Positions 29,656 to 41,088 of a stretch of DNA of 64,000 nucleotides are shown here, piece by piece. Numbering within the stretch: position 1 is the stretch's first letter; every line of letters starts with the position of its first letter. The notes below the pieces were generated by a model. That model did no database searches, had not been told where the DNA came from, and saw only the letters and a list, made by a program, of their open reading frames with translations. The stretch comes from Cycas panzhihuaensis (Eukaryota; Cycadophyta): positions 73,663,741 through 73,727,740 of the forward strand of contig CM041465.1 in assembly GCA_023213395.1 (NCBI GenBank), in the 5' to 3' direction. The position numbers and the translations under genes were made by a program.

Positions 29656-31590
29656 AGAAGAAGTTTGTTTCTTTCTGTTCTGATTTCCTTTTTTTTGGAG
29701 ATATTGTAAGGGTTTACAAACCCTTGGTGACAACCTTCGCTCTCTGAAGGTGATCCAAAGCTTGTTGCCCCTTTGTTGCAGTAGTTCTAAGCTTTTCAAG
29801 CCACTTGCAAGTTGGAGGAGGCGCATATTTCAGATCTGAAATTTTTCAGACCTTTATCAGGGGTGCAACACTCACTATTTTCCAAAAAACAATGATTTTA
29901 TCTAATTTTTCTTCAAGAAAAATTGTTTTTTTGCAGAAAAAGAGGCAGATCTGAGTTATTTAACTATTTTTTTGACTATAAATCATTCCTTTAGTTCTCA
30001 TTTCTGCACAACAACTAATTTACTGCAGATTTCTAAATGTACTAAGCATATCTGTTACCATTTCTACAAATCTGCACCTAGTTTTTCACTATTCTGGGCC
30101 ATATTTTTACTTGCAGGGCAAATTTTCTTAACAAAAATTACTAACTTCTTTTAAATCTAGCTAGTTGGCCACTATCTGCCACTCATTGCAGGTGTGACAA
30201 GTGTTAAAGAAGATTTTGGAGGCAGTAGAGAAGGCTTTTAAACCTTTGCTGATTTGTACAACTGAGTTTTCTCTCTATTGGCGTGTGCCCTTCAAAACAT
30301 TCAGCTGGTTTGTTCTCGCTCCACAGTGCACAAAAATTCATGAAAATTTAGAAGAACCTTTGTCAGAGTAATACTAAGCTTTCCCTGAAATTTCATCTCA
30401 ATCCAAGCATTGTGGAGGCCGTACGAAGCAAATCTACCTCCATAGCCGGTGCACCCTTCCAAAATTTTCATTCATTTCGTTCACACTCTGTACTTCACGA
30501 AAGCTCGTGAAATTTTAAAGGATCCTTCATTGAGATAATACTAAGATCTCTCTAAAATTTCGTCAAGATCTGAGCATTCTGTGACCCGTACGATCCACCT
30601 GAGCGTTTTCAAAGTCGCACAGCCGCCCAAGTTACGTAAAAAGTTTATTTTTTTGAAAAAAATTAAAATTTACAACTTTACCTTTTAAAGTCATTTAACA
30701 CATTGAAAAATTTTTACTTGTGTTTTTTACTCATTTAAAGACATTTAAGTCATTTTTATCATTATAAAGGCGAAAAATCACTTTTTCAAGTGTTTTATAA
30801 GGCTCCCTGCGATGTGTCCTTCATGCCCTAGTTCTGAAATAAGGTCAAATTCATCATTTTTGTACTTTTTGAAATCACTTAACACAAACAATCTTTTTAG
30901 TGACTCATTAAGTGATTTTTTTAAGTCACTTTTATCATTGTGAAAGCAAAAAGTCACTTAAGTGATTTTATTAGGCTCCCTGCGTGGTGACCTAGAGTCC
31001 TAGTCCAAACAAGGGCTCAAAAATCAAATTTTAATAAAAAGATCATCCATTTTCTTGGCGGTTTAAAATTATTTTAAAGTCCTAGCAATTGGTGCATGGT
31101 GTCTATATTTTGTAAGTGACTTATTTTGCCTTCAAGTTGACCATTTTCCACTAAAAGGAACCCACTTGAAGTACCATCACAAGGAAGTTCATCTTATTTA
31201 TTTGGGTACTTAGCACTATTTTTTGATCTTTTGAAAGGTGCTCTTTTCGTAAAACACTTAAGGTGTTACATGTGATGTACTCAACTCATTTACTAAGATA
31301 TCCTTTGCACTCTCTTTCACTTCATTAAGTGCTTTGTAAAACGCTCTAAGTGTTACAATTTGATGTACTAAATTGCTTCTTTTTGAAGCCACATCTTGTA
31401 AGCTTTTAAGCATTCATCTTTCAAGTACATCATCCAAGTAAAATTCACTTAAAGTTCACTTAAACATTTTTGAAAAGTGAATTTAAAGTCAAGTAGGAGA
31501 GGCTCGAAAAAGGTTCAAACCTTGCCTCTGAAATAACCTTAAGCTTGGTGCATTCCATAGGGGACCAACCGACCGTACGGTCATTACACG
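29656..31590 (+). mobile_element. N1: non-coding interior, 3' end missing
   Basis: About 1.9 kb without any recognisable retrotransposon protein in six frames. It holds two pairs of diverged direct repeats: 30370-30440 with 30545-30610 (AAATTTCRTC...GAGCATTCTGTG-like) and 30689-30815 with 30871-30990 (ACATTTAAGTCATTTTTATC...AGGCTCCCTGCG). AAGTGA/TCACTT words are scattered from 30890 to 31500. This resembles the long leader of a large non-autonomous LTR element, or the leader of an autonomous one truncated at 31590, where C2 begins. No 3' LTR was found in the window. Confidence 0.55.
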
Positions 31591-31594
31591 ACAA

Positions 31595-32830
31595 TTAAGG
31601 TTGCTTGCTAAGTTGTGAGACAGACAAAAGATTCATTTTGAGATCAAGAACCCACAAAACATTTTCAATTTTCTTTACATTACCCTGTATGCAAACAGAG
31701 ATAGTACCCACTCTCGTAATTTCTAGTGGATATTTATCACCTAATTCTATTTCTCTGCTGATGTCATAGGGTTTCAGACTTTTAAACCAATCTTGACAAT
31801 TTGTCATGTGTCGTGAAGCTCCAGAGTCAATGAACCACGTATCAATTTCCTTTAATCTTGCTGACAAGGCAACTATGAATGTTGTCTCTTCTTCATCTTC
31901 TTCAGTTTGTTCTTTGTTGTAGTTTCCCAAAGGCCTTTTCCCTCTCTAAATGTCTGCTCTTCTCTGGGGACATTGATACAGATAATGTCATGTCTGTCCA
32001 CAATGATAACACACATCAAATGCTCTGCAAGTACTAGCAAAGTGTCCAGATTTGCCACAATTAAAACATATCTTGGAATCACGACTTCGTTTGCATCCTC
32101 TGTTGTCCAAATATCATCCACAAGCAAAATTCCTAGAATCTGGGGTCCGTCCCCTTCCACGGGTCTGACTTCGTCCTCGTGGTCCCAGATTTAATCTGGA
32201 AGCGAATGCATCTTCCAGTTCTGTTGAGTCTTCGTATCACCTATTTCTTTGTTCCTATCTAAGTAGTATTCCAGTCAACTCGTCAAGGGTCATTATATCA
32301 ATCTGGTTATTGTTTGTAATGGTATTGATGGTTACGTCAAAGGTCCTTGGTAATTTACAAGCTACCATCTGAACAAGTTCTGGTTCGGATAGAATCTCTT
32401 CAGCACTCAACAGTCCATTTCTGAACGAAGTGACTTTGTGTATGAATTCAGTCACTGTTTCATGCTCTCTCATGTGCAACTTATATAATTTTTCCTTCAG
32501 AGTGAGTATCCGAGCTTTATTTTTCTGTCCAAACAAATTTTCAAAGCATTTCCAAATGCTTGATGTGGAGGTCAATTTTTCAACATATACCAACAGAGAA
32601 TCTGATACTGACAGTTTAAGAATGATAACACCTACATTATCTCTTTCTAATCAACTGGGTAGGGTTGCACTAGCATCGTTTGGCTTGGTTTCAATCCCAA
32701 GAGCAATATTCCAAGCATTTCGAGCCCTAAGCAGGGTTTCAATCTTAATTTTCCAGATATAATAGTTACTCTCAGTAAGTTTGTCTTATTCTAAGAGTCC
32801 AAATAGTGGAGCAACCATCATTAATGAAGA
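31595..32830 (-). pseudogene. C2: copia gag-protease remnant
   Basis: From 32830 the reverse strand reads MVAPLFGLLE, a stop, then DKLTESNYYIWKIKIETLLR, a copia gag start close to C6. 32593-32255 is open: SSIWKCFENLFGQKNKARIL, TLKEKLYKLHMREHETVTEF, LDELTGILLR. Two zinc knuckles (CFNCGKSGHFASTC and a second damaged by a stop) lie at 32090-31975. 31930-31595 carries the protease WFIDSGASRHMT with an intact DSG, LGDKYPLEI and LKMNLLSVSQLSKQ. The element stops abruptly after the protease at N1's truncated end; integrase, RT and RNase H are absent. Confidence 0.83.
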
Positions 32831-33457
32831 GAGAGAAAATGAGACTAGTTTGGCTGTACAATTGTACGGATTTCTGTACAAAACCCTAAGTGTAAGGATT
32901 AGGGTCAGTGATACCTCAAAAGATAGATTTTTCCATCATCTATCTAGATCTAAAATCAGTTTTGCAAGATTGTTTTCCAGAGAGAAGAAATCAACCTCAA
33001 ACAGTTCCATGGGCGGCTAGGGTTTTGGGTCATTTTTGCAAATAATCACCCAAATACTCAATGAATTCAAACGAAAATGGACTAAATCATTTAATAACAA
33101 ATATTCAGAGATTTTTGATCCAAAGTTGCCCAGATTCAGGCCCGATTTCAGAAGATTTCGAAGCTTCCTCCTTTAATCTCACGCAGACTGGTTATTGGTC
33201 GATTTGATCCCCGAAACAACTTCAAATGTCTTCGACGTAGAAGAGAAAAGTGACGGGCATATCTCAATCTATCTGCCCACCAAGTTTCGTCTCAATTTGA
33301 CAACTTCGAAAAAATGTCGTTCGTCTGATTCTGTATAGTTCCGTACACAGTCATTCCTTCTAGACTTGTCTCCCTTCTTAGACCCTTGACTTGTCTTCAG
33401 GAATCAGATCTTCTTCTTTTCAAACAAGTAGTTACCCCTGAGCATGCTCTGATACCA
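32831..33457 (-). other. C2: leader and primer-binding site
   Basis: Non-coding leader. Its LTR-proximal end, 33441-33457, reads TGGTATCAGAGCATGCT on the reverse strand, the initiator-Met primer site, one base from the LTR end. Confidence 0.8.
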
Positions 33458-33620
33458 TGTCAAGATTCAATCAGGAGACAAAAGGCTGATAAGAGAACTC
33501 AACATCTTTATTGAGAGAATGAATTTCTTAAATACATGATTGGGTTGGTAACTATTATAACTTGACGTGTAACCAACCCCATTAATTACTAAGTTAATGA
33601 TAAAACATTACCTCTCAACA
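33458..33620 (-). repeat. C2: 5' LTR
   Basis: 163 bp on the reverse strand, TGTTGAGAGGTAATG...GAATCTTGACA, with AATAAAG near its 3' part. It abuts E3 at 33621 exactly where the last ~115 bp of E3's 3' LTR should be, so C2 probably inserted into that LTR. Confidence 0.8.
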
Positions 33621-34420
33621 AACAATACATCATCATCATAACATCATCATCCTGCCATCATATCTATTAGCATGTCAATATGAATTCACAACTCAATAAT
33701 CATTACGCACAAAATGCACAATATTTCTATGTAACTCATTATTTCATTAAGCAATATCACTGTCAATGTCTGTACATCACTTGAAACGGAATGTTCCACG
33801 TGTGTTCTATACAAAACATGGCATCCAATACAATTACTCAACTTTAGCACTTGAGAATATGCCATAGAATGAATAACTTGACTCTCACACTTGAGGATGT
33901 ATCACAAGACTCATTGACTGGGTTCTCACACTAAAGCACATGCCATAGGAATGAATAACTTGGCTCTCATACCAAAATGGTGGGAAAATGATCAATAAAT
34001 ACCCATTTACACATCTTTTGGGAAAAAGTTGTGACTATGGTCACAACCATTCCATTTCATAAAAAAGTACCCTTTCATTATAATTCCACTAAACATTCAT
34101 TAATTACACTTTATTATGTCTATACGTCCATACAAACATGTGTCCATTGATGACATCAACATCTCTAAAATCTATGGCTTCGATCTAGGCATACATTTTA
34201 TACATTCCTCACTATGTCCTGCATGCATTCCAGATTGTGTTGCATTCCATTTTGGAATGCAACCATTTTGGGCCATTTTGACTATTTTTGGAACCATTCT
34301 AGCCATTTCTGAGCCTGTTCTAGCTATTTATGAGTTGTTCTAGCCATTTTGGTTATTTTTGGGCCCATTTGGGTCGTTTGTTGCCATTTTAGTCATTTTT
34401 AATCGTTTTATTTGCCAACA
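33621..34420 (-). repeat. E3 3' LTR (end truncated)
   Basis: On the reverse strand starts TGTTGGCAAATAAAACG right after the conserved ACCTAAGATAGA block. Contains runs of diverged short repeats (CATTTTGGNCATTTTTGG, 34240-34400). Its final part is missing at 33621. Confidence 0.78.
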
Positions 34421-34640
34421 TCTATCTTAGGTCAACAAAAGGTGGTTGAGCATCCTTGATCAAAAAAATCAAAATTTTGGTGTTATCTTCACTTCAAAAT
34501 TTTGTATTTTTCTTCACTTGCTTTGCATCTAGGGCTACTCTTGTAGCCTTCGCTCCAAGCCTCCACTAGTTTTACTTGTATTTTAATAAATCTTCATTCA
34601 TTAGTGCTTACTTAAGGCAATATTTTTTTTTTTAGTTTTG
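34421..34640 (-). pseudogene. E3: remnant of ORF3 end and 3' stem-loop
   Basis: Carries the family's 3' end: AAGGATGCTCAACC with a weakened stem, CAAAATTTTGATTTTTT, then decayed ORF3 C-terminal codons. ORF3 proper (about 1 kb) is missing between here and the stem-loops at 34759, so an internal deletion removed it. Confidence 0.5.
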
Positions 34641-34758
34641 GTCTCCTTTTTTAACATTTTGCCATATGCCTTTATTTAGGATTTGCTTAGGTGTATGATT
34701 AGAGTTACAATTATTTTTCTATTTTTTTTATTTTTGATTTTTGAATTTTTGTTTACAT

Positions 34759-34804
34759 ACCAGACCGGAATCACGTTCTGGCACCAAGACAACCTTGATT
34801 GTCT
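34759..34804 (-). promoter_or_regulatory. E3: paired stem-loops after integrase
   Basis: Stem-loop 1 (reverse strand): AGACAA, loop TCAAGG, TTGTCT (34787-34804). Stem-loop 2: CCAGA, 12-base loop with GTGATTCC, TCTGG (34760-34781). Order, spacing and loop core match E1 and E2, while stem bases differ in pairs (GG/CC to GA/TC). Confidence 0.6.
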
Positions 34805-35064
34805 CCAACTTCAAGCAACACATTATGGTACAACTAGTTGATTCCTCTAGTATTGTCGCACCCTAGCTGTGATAAAGTTTGAGATTGTTGCCCTTGATGA
34901 TTTCAAGCAGTAGTTGGCCTGCCAGTTTCTTCAAGTGGATAGTGCCATTCTCATACACCTTCTCAATCATATATGGGTCTTTTTAGTGCATTTGCAATTC
35001 TCCCTCGAATTGCTATATTCGATCACTCTTTCTAAAGTACGTTGTCTTGACTATAAAGATAGAC
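34805..35064 (-). pseudogene. E3: integrase C-terminus
   Basis: The reverse strand reads VYLYSQDNVL, then QFEGELQM, then KDPYMIEKVYENGTIHLKKL, aligning with the GPY module of E1/E2 (GPYIAEEIFENGSVQLQEI). Stops at two sites. The domain is cut at 35064 by C3; the N-terminal part was not found on the other side. Confidence 0.65.
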
Positions 35065-35990
35065 AGTTGATATGAAAAATGATATTCGATATTAATGAAT
35101 GAATAGACTTTACATATATATACATCATGTGTAACATGTGTGGTTATTTAGAGTTCATGCAGATGTGTCACATGTCACAATCACATAAAAGAGGGACTAA
35201 CACATAACCCTCAATATAACCTTAGTACAACATTAGAAAGACTTAAATAAATATGAGAGTACCCTACAGATAGAACATTATATTCAACACCCTCTCTTAA
35301 TGTTTTATATGTTTTCTTTTATTCCAAGTCTATCTCTAAAGTATTGGAACTTGTCTTTAACAAGTGGCTTGGTGAAGATATCAACAACCTGTTCTTCACT
35401 GATGCAGTGGAATAGACCCAATTCTTTGTTTGGCACTTTTTCTCTTATAAAATGATGATGAATTCTAATATGTTTTGTTCTAGCATGAACTATTAGATTC
35501 TTTGTCATTTTGATAACACTCTAATTATCACAAAGAGAATAGTACGATGAGTTTGTTCTTGTTTTAAATCTTTTAGAACCTGTAAGATCCATATAACTTC
35601 ACATGTGCCATTGACTACTACTTTATATTCTGCTTTGGTGGAAGATAAAGTTACAGTTGATTGTTTTTTACTGCTCCACAACACTACTGCTAAGCCAAGT
35701 GAAAAAATAAATCTTGTGGACTTCCTATCTTGCTCGTCTCCAACCCAATCTAAATCATTGTATCCAGTCAACTACATTCTAGAGTGAAACCTTAGGTTGT
35801 TGCATGTACCTAGAAATTACTACAACTGAATATGAGATGTCAAGCCTGGTGGCTGTGAGATAGATGAGACTGCCCACCAATTGCCTATACAATGTTGCAT
35901 CTACCTGTTGACCATCTACATCACGAGTTAAAACTGTGTCACTCTATCCTTCTACAAACTTACGACAATAACTAGATAAAGCAAGCACAA
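35065..35990 (-). mobile_element. C3: 3' end of a copia element inside E3
   Basis: Reverse strand: RNase H coding from about 35940, polypurine tract AACATTAAGAGAGGG (35290-35304), then a 225-bp LTR starting TGTTGAATATAATG (35289 down to about 35065). RT and everything upstream is absent. The LTR start and PPT are close to those of C6 and C1. Confidence 0.75.
35305..35940 (-). pseudogene. C3: RNase H domain
   Basis: Begins VDATLYRQLVGSLIYLTATR (about 35910), DISYSVVVISRYM, then a gap and frame change to TGYNDLDWVGDEQDRKST (catalytic Asp block, 35771), VTLSSTKAEYK (Glu), a frame change, then MTKNLIVHARTKHIRIHHHF, IREKVPNKE, VVDIFTKPLVKDKF to 35305. The final block is the standard copia RNase H tail. 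At least three lesions. It encodes removal of the RNA strand in cDNA synthesis; non-functional here. Confidence 0.8.
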
Positions 35991-36289
35991 AGAACATTGA
36001 TTATGATACAAAACATGATATTATTGGAATAGGAAACTATGTTTGGTCCTCTCACAGCCAAATGCAGGCCCAAACAGTACACAAGGATTACAAGTGCAGC
36101 ATCAAGCTAACTACACCAAGAAGAATCATGCGTTACACACACACACTCATGCCCAATTCCTAGACTGACTCTTAATTTTATACATGAAAGACTAACAATT
36201 TAACCACCATTGGTTATACAACAAAATGGTATAATAGAAATGTCAAAATGGTTCATTTTCATTTGTCCAAGTGCAATCTTGTTCCAATT

Positions 36290-36710
36290 ACAGTTCAAAC
36301 TGCAACTTAGTCGTAATCGCTACTCCGACTATGATCCCATTGCAATTGTGGCTCCAACTGCGATTTGGTCGCAAATGCGGCTCAATTGCAATCCGGTCGC
36401 AACTACGGTTCAACTATGATCTGGTCACAACTACGATCTAGTCACGACTACAACTTAACTGCAATCTCATTGCAACTATTACTCCAACTGCAATTTGGTC
36501 ATGACTGTGGCTCAATTACGACCCGATCATGATTGTTACTACAACTACTACCCAATCGCGACTACCTCTCCAAGTACAACACAATCGCAACTGCAAATTC
36601 CAACTACAATCTAATCGCAATTGTGATTCCAACTAATTTGGTTGCAATTATGACTCCAACTACAACTTAGTCGCAACTGCAACTCTTGATTGCAACTGCA
36701 ACCAAACTTT
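36290..36710. repeat. Degenerate minisatellite, ~30-bp unit
   Basis: About 14 imperfect units built on CGCAACTGYGGCTCCAAC then TGCGATYTGGTC. Alternating words such as CAACTACGA, GCAATTGTGG, ATCTGGTCAC and AATCGCAACT recur every 15 or 30 bp. It lies in the deleted interior of E3. The flanks 35990-36290 and 36710-36990 show nothing I can identify. Confidence 0.72.
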
Positions 36711-36989
36711 GTGTGCATTTCCAACTACACACCACCCCCATCACAAAACCAACAAGTGCCCTCACTCGTTTTCATCAAAAAAAATTCATCTCCAACTCCA
36801 TCCCCCAAAACTTTTTTGATACACAATTACTACGCCTCTTCTCTTTCCTTACGTAGCTTGTTCATTGCTTAGCATATATAAGTTGGATCTGATCGCACAA
36901 TGGTAGGTGGAATTCATACCCCATGGGATCAACAATGATCAACCAAAATAGTGATATCCCACAAGGCATCTAATTATGCCATAGTGGGC

Positions 36990-37560
36990 TTTCTCCCCTA
37001 TGTAGACGTCCAATTTGTACTCTTGGTATCTGCACTGTTAATGGTGTCACTATTAGGAATGATTGTTCAAACCCTTTATTTGATAAATCCTTAAAGAACT
37101 GTCTTGTAAAACAATTCTCCCAATATGCCAAGGGAGCTTCTCCACCTTTTCCTTGTGGTAACTTAGGTCCTTCAGAATAGAATCCACACTTATTCCTTCC
37201 AATTCCCTAGGGTTTTATCTTCTTTTTCTAAAATATTATTTCATTTTGAATTTTCTTGTTTTAGAATTTCATCCTTTTTTGGCTCAAATATATCAAATTC
37301 AATTAGGGCAAGTGTTATCACCATTTGATTTCCATGTCTTCCAATTTCTCATTCTTGGGGTGTCTAGGCACCACTTGCCTTAGAACCTTCAACGAACTAT
37401 CCCTTAGTCTCATTGTTCTTATTAAGGGTTAAGCTTCTAGCCCTTCTCAATTTTACCTATTTAGATCATTTTAAAACCCGTTGTCTACCTGATTCTTGTA
37501 TTCCCTTGGTGAAGTTCTTTTTGGTGGCTCACCCACCTTCAAAGGCCACTTTGGTGGCAT
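36990..37560 (-). pseudogene. E3: gag N-terminal remnant
   Basis: The gag ATG is intact at 37560 (reverse strand: ATGCCACCAAAGTGGCC, as in E1 ATGCCACCTAAAAGGCC). After the basic N-terminus with early stops, 37160-37030 still reads an EAPLAYWENCFTRQFF-like block and a QSFL...PLTVQIP-like block, matching GPSAYWENKLTRQLF and QSYITVTLLTIQVP in E1/E2. Coding similarity ends near 36990; capsid is gone. Confidence 0.65.
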
Positions 37561-37682
37561 TGGAAGTTCTGTTGGCTGTCAAAGGCTTAGTTATGATCTA
37601 CCATCATGACGACAGCCAAGGTTCCTTGATCTTTGGACATGATATGTATAGCAAAACTCTAGCCCAGTCCCTCCTCAATGGA

Positions 37683-37700
37683 CATAGGCAATGGACCCAA
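37683..37700 (-). other. E3 primer-binding site
   Basis: Reverse strand TTGGGTCCATTGCCTATG directly after the LTR; three differences from E2 TTGGTTCCGTTGCCTACG. Confidence 0.6.
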
Positions 37701-38539
37701 TGTTGACTTGTAACTTTTACCCTATGAAAGTACACTTGTCAAGGGGGTCATTGTCCGATAGTCTAGTTAGGGCTTGGTCAACATAGTCATGTTATCACTT
37801 CTCATACAAACATCATAACAATACATCATCATTGAACCATCATATCAATCAACATATCAATACAAATTCACAACTCAATAATCATTATGCACAAAATACA
37901 CAATATTTCCATGTAACTCATTATTTCATTAAACAATATCACTGCCAATGTTTATACATCACTTGAGAGGGAACATTCCACATGTGTTCCATACAAGACA
38001 TGTCATCTAATACAATTACTTGACTTACACTTGAGCAATGCCTAGAATGAATAACTCGACTCTCACACTTGAGAATGTATCACAAGACTCATTGACTCAG
38101 TTCTTGCAGTAGAGCACGTCATAAGAATGAATAACTCAACTCTCACACCAAAAGGGTGGAAAATGATCAATAAATACCTATTTACATGTCTTTTGGGGAA
38201 TGGTTATGGCTTATGGTCACAACCATTCCATTTCATAACAAAACACCCTTTCATTACAATTCCACTAAACATGCATTAATTACGCTTTATTATGTTCGTA
38301 CGACTATATGCACACGTGTCCACTAATGGCATTAACATTTCTGAAATGTACAACTCCAATCTGAGTGTGGGTTTTGTATGTTCCTCACTATGTGTTTTGT
38401 TTTGGAATGCAACCATTCTAGGCCATTTTGACCATTTTTGGGACTGTTTTGACCGTTTCTAGATCATTCTAGTCGTTTTGGTTGTTTTTGGGCCTGTTTT
38501 GGTCGTTTCAGTTGTTTTTGACTGTTTAATTTGCCAATA
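37701..38539 (-). repeat. E3 5' LTR
   Basis: 839 bp. Inner end reads AAGTCAACA on the reverse strand next to the primer site; outer end reads TATTGGCAAATT (TG changed to TA). It preserves the ~115 bp that the 3' LTR lost, including a CTAGACTATCGGACAATG block like AACTAGACTATAGC of E1/E2. Confidence 0.78.
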
Positions 38540-39389
38540 GTAGAAAAATTGTGCCATGGTATCATAAAGAAGGAAGGAAACACAAAGTTAGAATTGTGCT
38601 TCGAGATTACCAAATTAAAAATTGATTTGGCCAAAGTATAGAAGAACCCAATGGAGCCAAAGGAAGCTCAATACTCACCAAAATGAGATAATTGATCATG
38701 ACTAGTTCTATTTTGTATATTTTGCTTATAGTAATGTAAACACCAAATGATTAATGATTAATTAGCATTGGATTTGATGGGATGAGTTCCAACCATTAGT
38801 TCAAGCCATTGGCAACAAATGCAAAATTAAGATATTCATGCCTAATTTTGTAGGTATCATTGTGGGCTAGGATGATAAGGATGAGAGCAACTATTGTTCA
38901 TTATCTATGTGTGACATTAACATCGTCACAATCCCCCCCTTAATGGCAGAAGGTCATTTTCCTTTATCCTATTCTAATCTATGAGGTCTTCATTTTAGCC
39001 TCATCATTACATTGAGAAAAAAAAAATTCTACAACCTACAAGACACTTTTGTGGGAAAACCCTCAGGGGAATAAAAACCCACAGACTTGACTTCCTATTC
39101 TATGAAGTGGCTCAGGCGGCTCTTTGAGTGTAGCCAGATAGCCAAGCAGTACAAGTTGGTTGTGCAGCTTCAATCTGCTGAGTCTCCATATACCGTTTCA
39201 TCATCCCCCATGCCCTTTCAGGTTTTCATAGGTTTTGATTTTCGAAACAAGTACAACCCAACTCCTTTCGTGCCCATGAGGGGTTTTCACGAATGGGAGA
39301 GAGCAGAGACTTACTCTAATCCTTCCGCGCCCACAAGGGTTTTCACGAATGGGATAGAGTATGCTGGTCCTGTATACCATCTCCTTCAA
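38540..39389 (-). other. C4: 3' untranslated region and flank
   Basis: No gene. 38934-38943 reads AAGGGGGGGATTGTGACG on the reverse strand, a good polypurine tract followed by a TGTGAC LTR-like start, but it lies about 450 bp beyond the C4 stop codon. A block at about 39030-39070 (GAGGGTTTTCCCACAAAAG on the reverse strand) is typical of copia LTR or tail sequence. I could not match 38540-38930 to the 46048 side, so C4's LTRs remain unresolved. Confidence 0.45.
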
Positions 39390-40150
39390 TCAGTTGGAGA
39401 TTGAGGCCCTAAGGCCGAGCTGCTGTCGGAACTGTTCAAACTTCACCCTTTGCAGCGGTTTGGTGAAGATATCAGCCACTTGATCTGCTATGGGGCAGTG
39501 TTCCAATTGTATTGTGCCGTCATGGACCAGTTCCCGGATCCTGTGGACTTTTGTATTAATGTGCTTTATACGATCATAAAAAATAGGATTCTTGGCCATG
39601 TGGATTGCCGACTGATTGTCCACATGTAAGCTCGTTGGACCTGTCTGGGTGATAACCAAAGTATATAATAATTTGCAAAGCCATATCACCTCCTTGCTAG
39701 TCTCAGAAGCAGCTATGTATTCGACTTCAGCAGTAGAATCTGTAGTGATTTTCTACTGCCTTGACCGCCATGAAATTGGAGCTGTTCCAAGAAATGTGAT
39801 GTACCTGGACATTGATCTTCCTGTATTTTTGTCACCGGCAAAATCCGAGTCTGTGTATGTTGTAAGTCTGAAATCATTGTTGTGCTCATACAACAAACCA
39901 AGTTTGTTGGTCGTCTTTAGGTACTTCAACACTCGTATTGCTGCTTGCCAATGGTTCTGCTTTGGAGTTGTCATGTGACGGGCAAGAATGCCAGCGGCAT
40001 GGGCAATATCTGGCCTTGTGTTGGTAACATAAATGAGGCTACCTACAAGTTGCCGATAGAGTGTTGCGTCTGCCTCTCGAGTGTCTTCATCGAAAAATTT
40101 GGCATTAGGCTCCATTGGAGTATACACTGTTCTGGCATCTCCTAATCAGA
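39390..40150 (-). pseudogene. C4: RNase H
   Basis: Reverse strand: VYTPMEPNAKFFDEDTREAD, DATLYRQLVGSLIYVTNTRP, DIAHAAGILARHM, HWQAAIRVLKYLKTT, then TYTDSDFAGDKNTGRSMSRY (catalytic Asp block), an ISWRSRQ block, a frame change, and from 39689 ETSLHVDNQSAIHMAKNP-type sequence (Asp), HINTKVHRIRELVHDG, IADQVADIFTKPLQRVKFEQ to a stop at 39390. One frame change near 39740 would disrupt the Glu-containing helix region. Otherwise well preserved. Confidence 0.83.
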
Positions 40151-41088
40151 GCTTGATTAGAAGATCGTTGATATATTTTCCTTGGGAGAGAGATTTTTCC
40201 ATTGCATTGAGTTACCTCAATTCCCAAGTAATATCTCATTAGTCTGAGGTCAGACAATTCGAAGGATTTTGACAAGTCCATCTTTAATTTGCTGATATCC
40301 TGCTCACTATTTCTAGTTATCAGCATGTCGTCCACAAAGATCAGGAGATATGTGACTTTGCCTTTTTCTCTCTTAATAAACAAAGTTGCATCGACGTCTT
40401 GATAGTCACATACCTCATATCCAAGTTGCCTCATTTTGTTGGACAACTTGGTGAACCAAGCGCGAGGGGCTTGTTTTAGGCCATATAGCGACTTTTTCAG
40501 TCTACACACTTTACGCTCTGTCACGCTATCTCAAAGCCTTCAGTGTCGTGTAGATTTCTTCTTCCAAATCTCCATTGAGAAAAGCGGTTTTCACATCGAG
40601 TTGGTGGATTTACCAACCTGTTGAGCGACCAAGGCCACAAGTGCTCTGATTGTGGGCCATTTGGTAGTTGGTGCGAAGACTTCTGTGCAGTCGATGCCTT
40701 CCCTTTGGGTGAATCCTTTTGCGACCAACCTTGCCTTGTGTTTTTCAAAGGTGCCATCTGATATGTATTTATTTTTGAACACCCATTTGTATCTGACTAC
40801 CTTCCTTCCCAAAGGCAGATCAATGAGCTCCCATGTACCGTTCTTGATCAAGGATTGGTATTCCTCATTCATGGCATTTCTCCAAACTGTGTGTTTCACA
40901 GCTTCTTGGTATGATAGAGGCTCGTCATTTGAAGCAAGGTGCAGTTCTGCTGGTTCAAGCTCTATGGGAGTGCCAGTTTTGCCTACCTCATCAGATCTCA
41001 AGTCTTTGTGCAACTGGTAGGCCTCTCGAAAACCTTTGGTTGGGAATGAGGTTTTCATTTCCACAACATCCTGGTCTTCATTTTGATC
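40105..41088 (-). pseudogene. C4: reverse transcriptase
   Basis: Entry NGTWELIDLPLGRKVVRYKW, VFKNKYISDGTFEKHKARLV, AKGFTQREGIDCTEVFAPTT, IRALVALVAQQVG (41064-40600). A frame change near 40590 breaks the QLDVKTAFLNGDL block. From 40524: VCRLKKSLYGLKQAPRAWF, then TYLLIFVDDMLITRNSEQD with the catalytic pair as FVDD, and LRLMRYYLGIEVTQ, followed by a shift near 40180. Stop or shift lesions occur at about three sites. RT of a lineage with FVDD rather than the YVDD of C1/C6. Confidence 0.85.

Larger units (their letters stand above)
33621..38539 (-). mobile_element. E3: E1-family gypsy element, internally deleted
   Basis: Two related direct repeats (33621-34420 and 37701-38539) share long stretches such as CAATAATCATTAYGCACAAAA and flank a minus-strand E1-family interior. 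The right-hand one has the primer site and gag leader on its inner side and the left-hand one the ORF3 end, giving orientation. Most of gag, protease, linker, RT, integrase and ORF3 are missing; C3 and a minisatellite occupy part of the space. The left LTR lacks its last ~115 bp because of C2. Confidence 0.82.

Noticed and set aside
29972-30154. A small hydrophobic open frame in N1 as a membrane protein gene.
   Set aside because: AT-rich sequence readily gives Phe/Leu/Ile-rich frames; there is no homologue, no conserved context and no coding bias visible.
36290-36710. A CRISPR-like regular repeat.
   Set aside because: Units are degenerate, directly adjacent with no unique spacers, and the window is a eukaryotic transposon landscape.
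39087-39404. A plus-strand 105-codon frame downstream of C4.
   Set aside because: It overlaps the antisense of the C4 RNase H tail and its 3' region; no motif.
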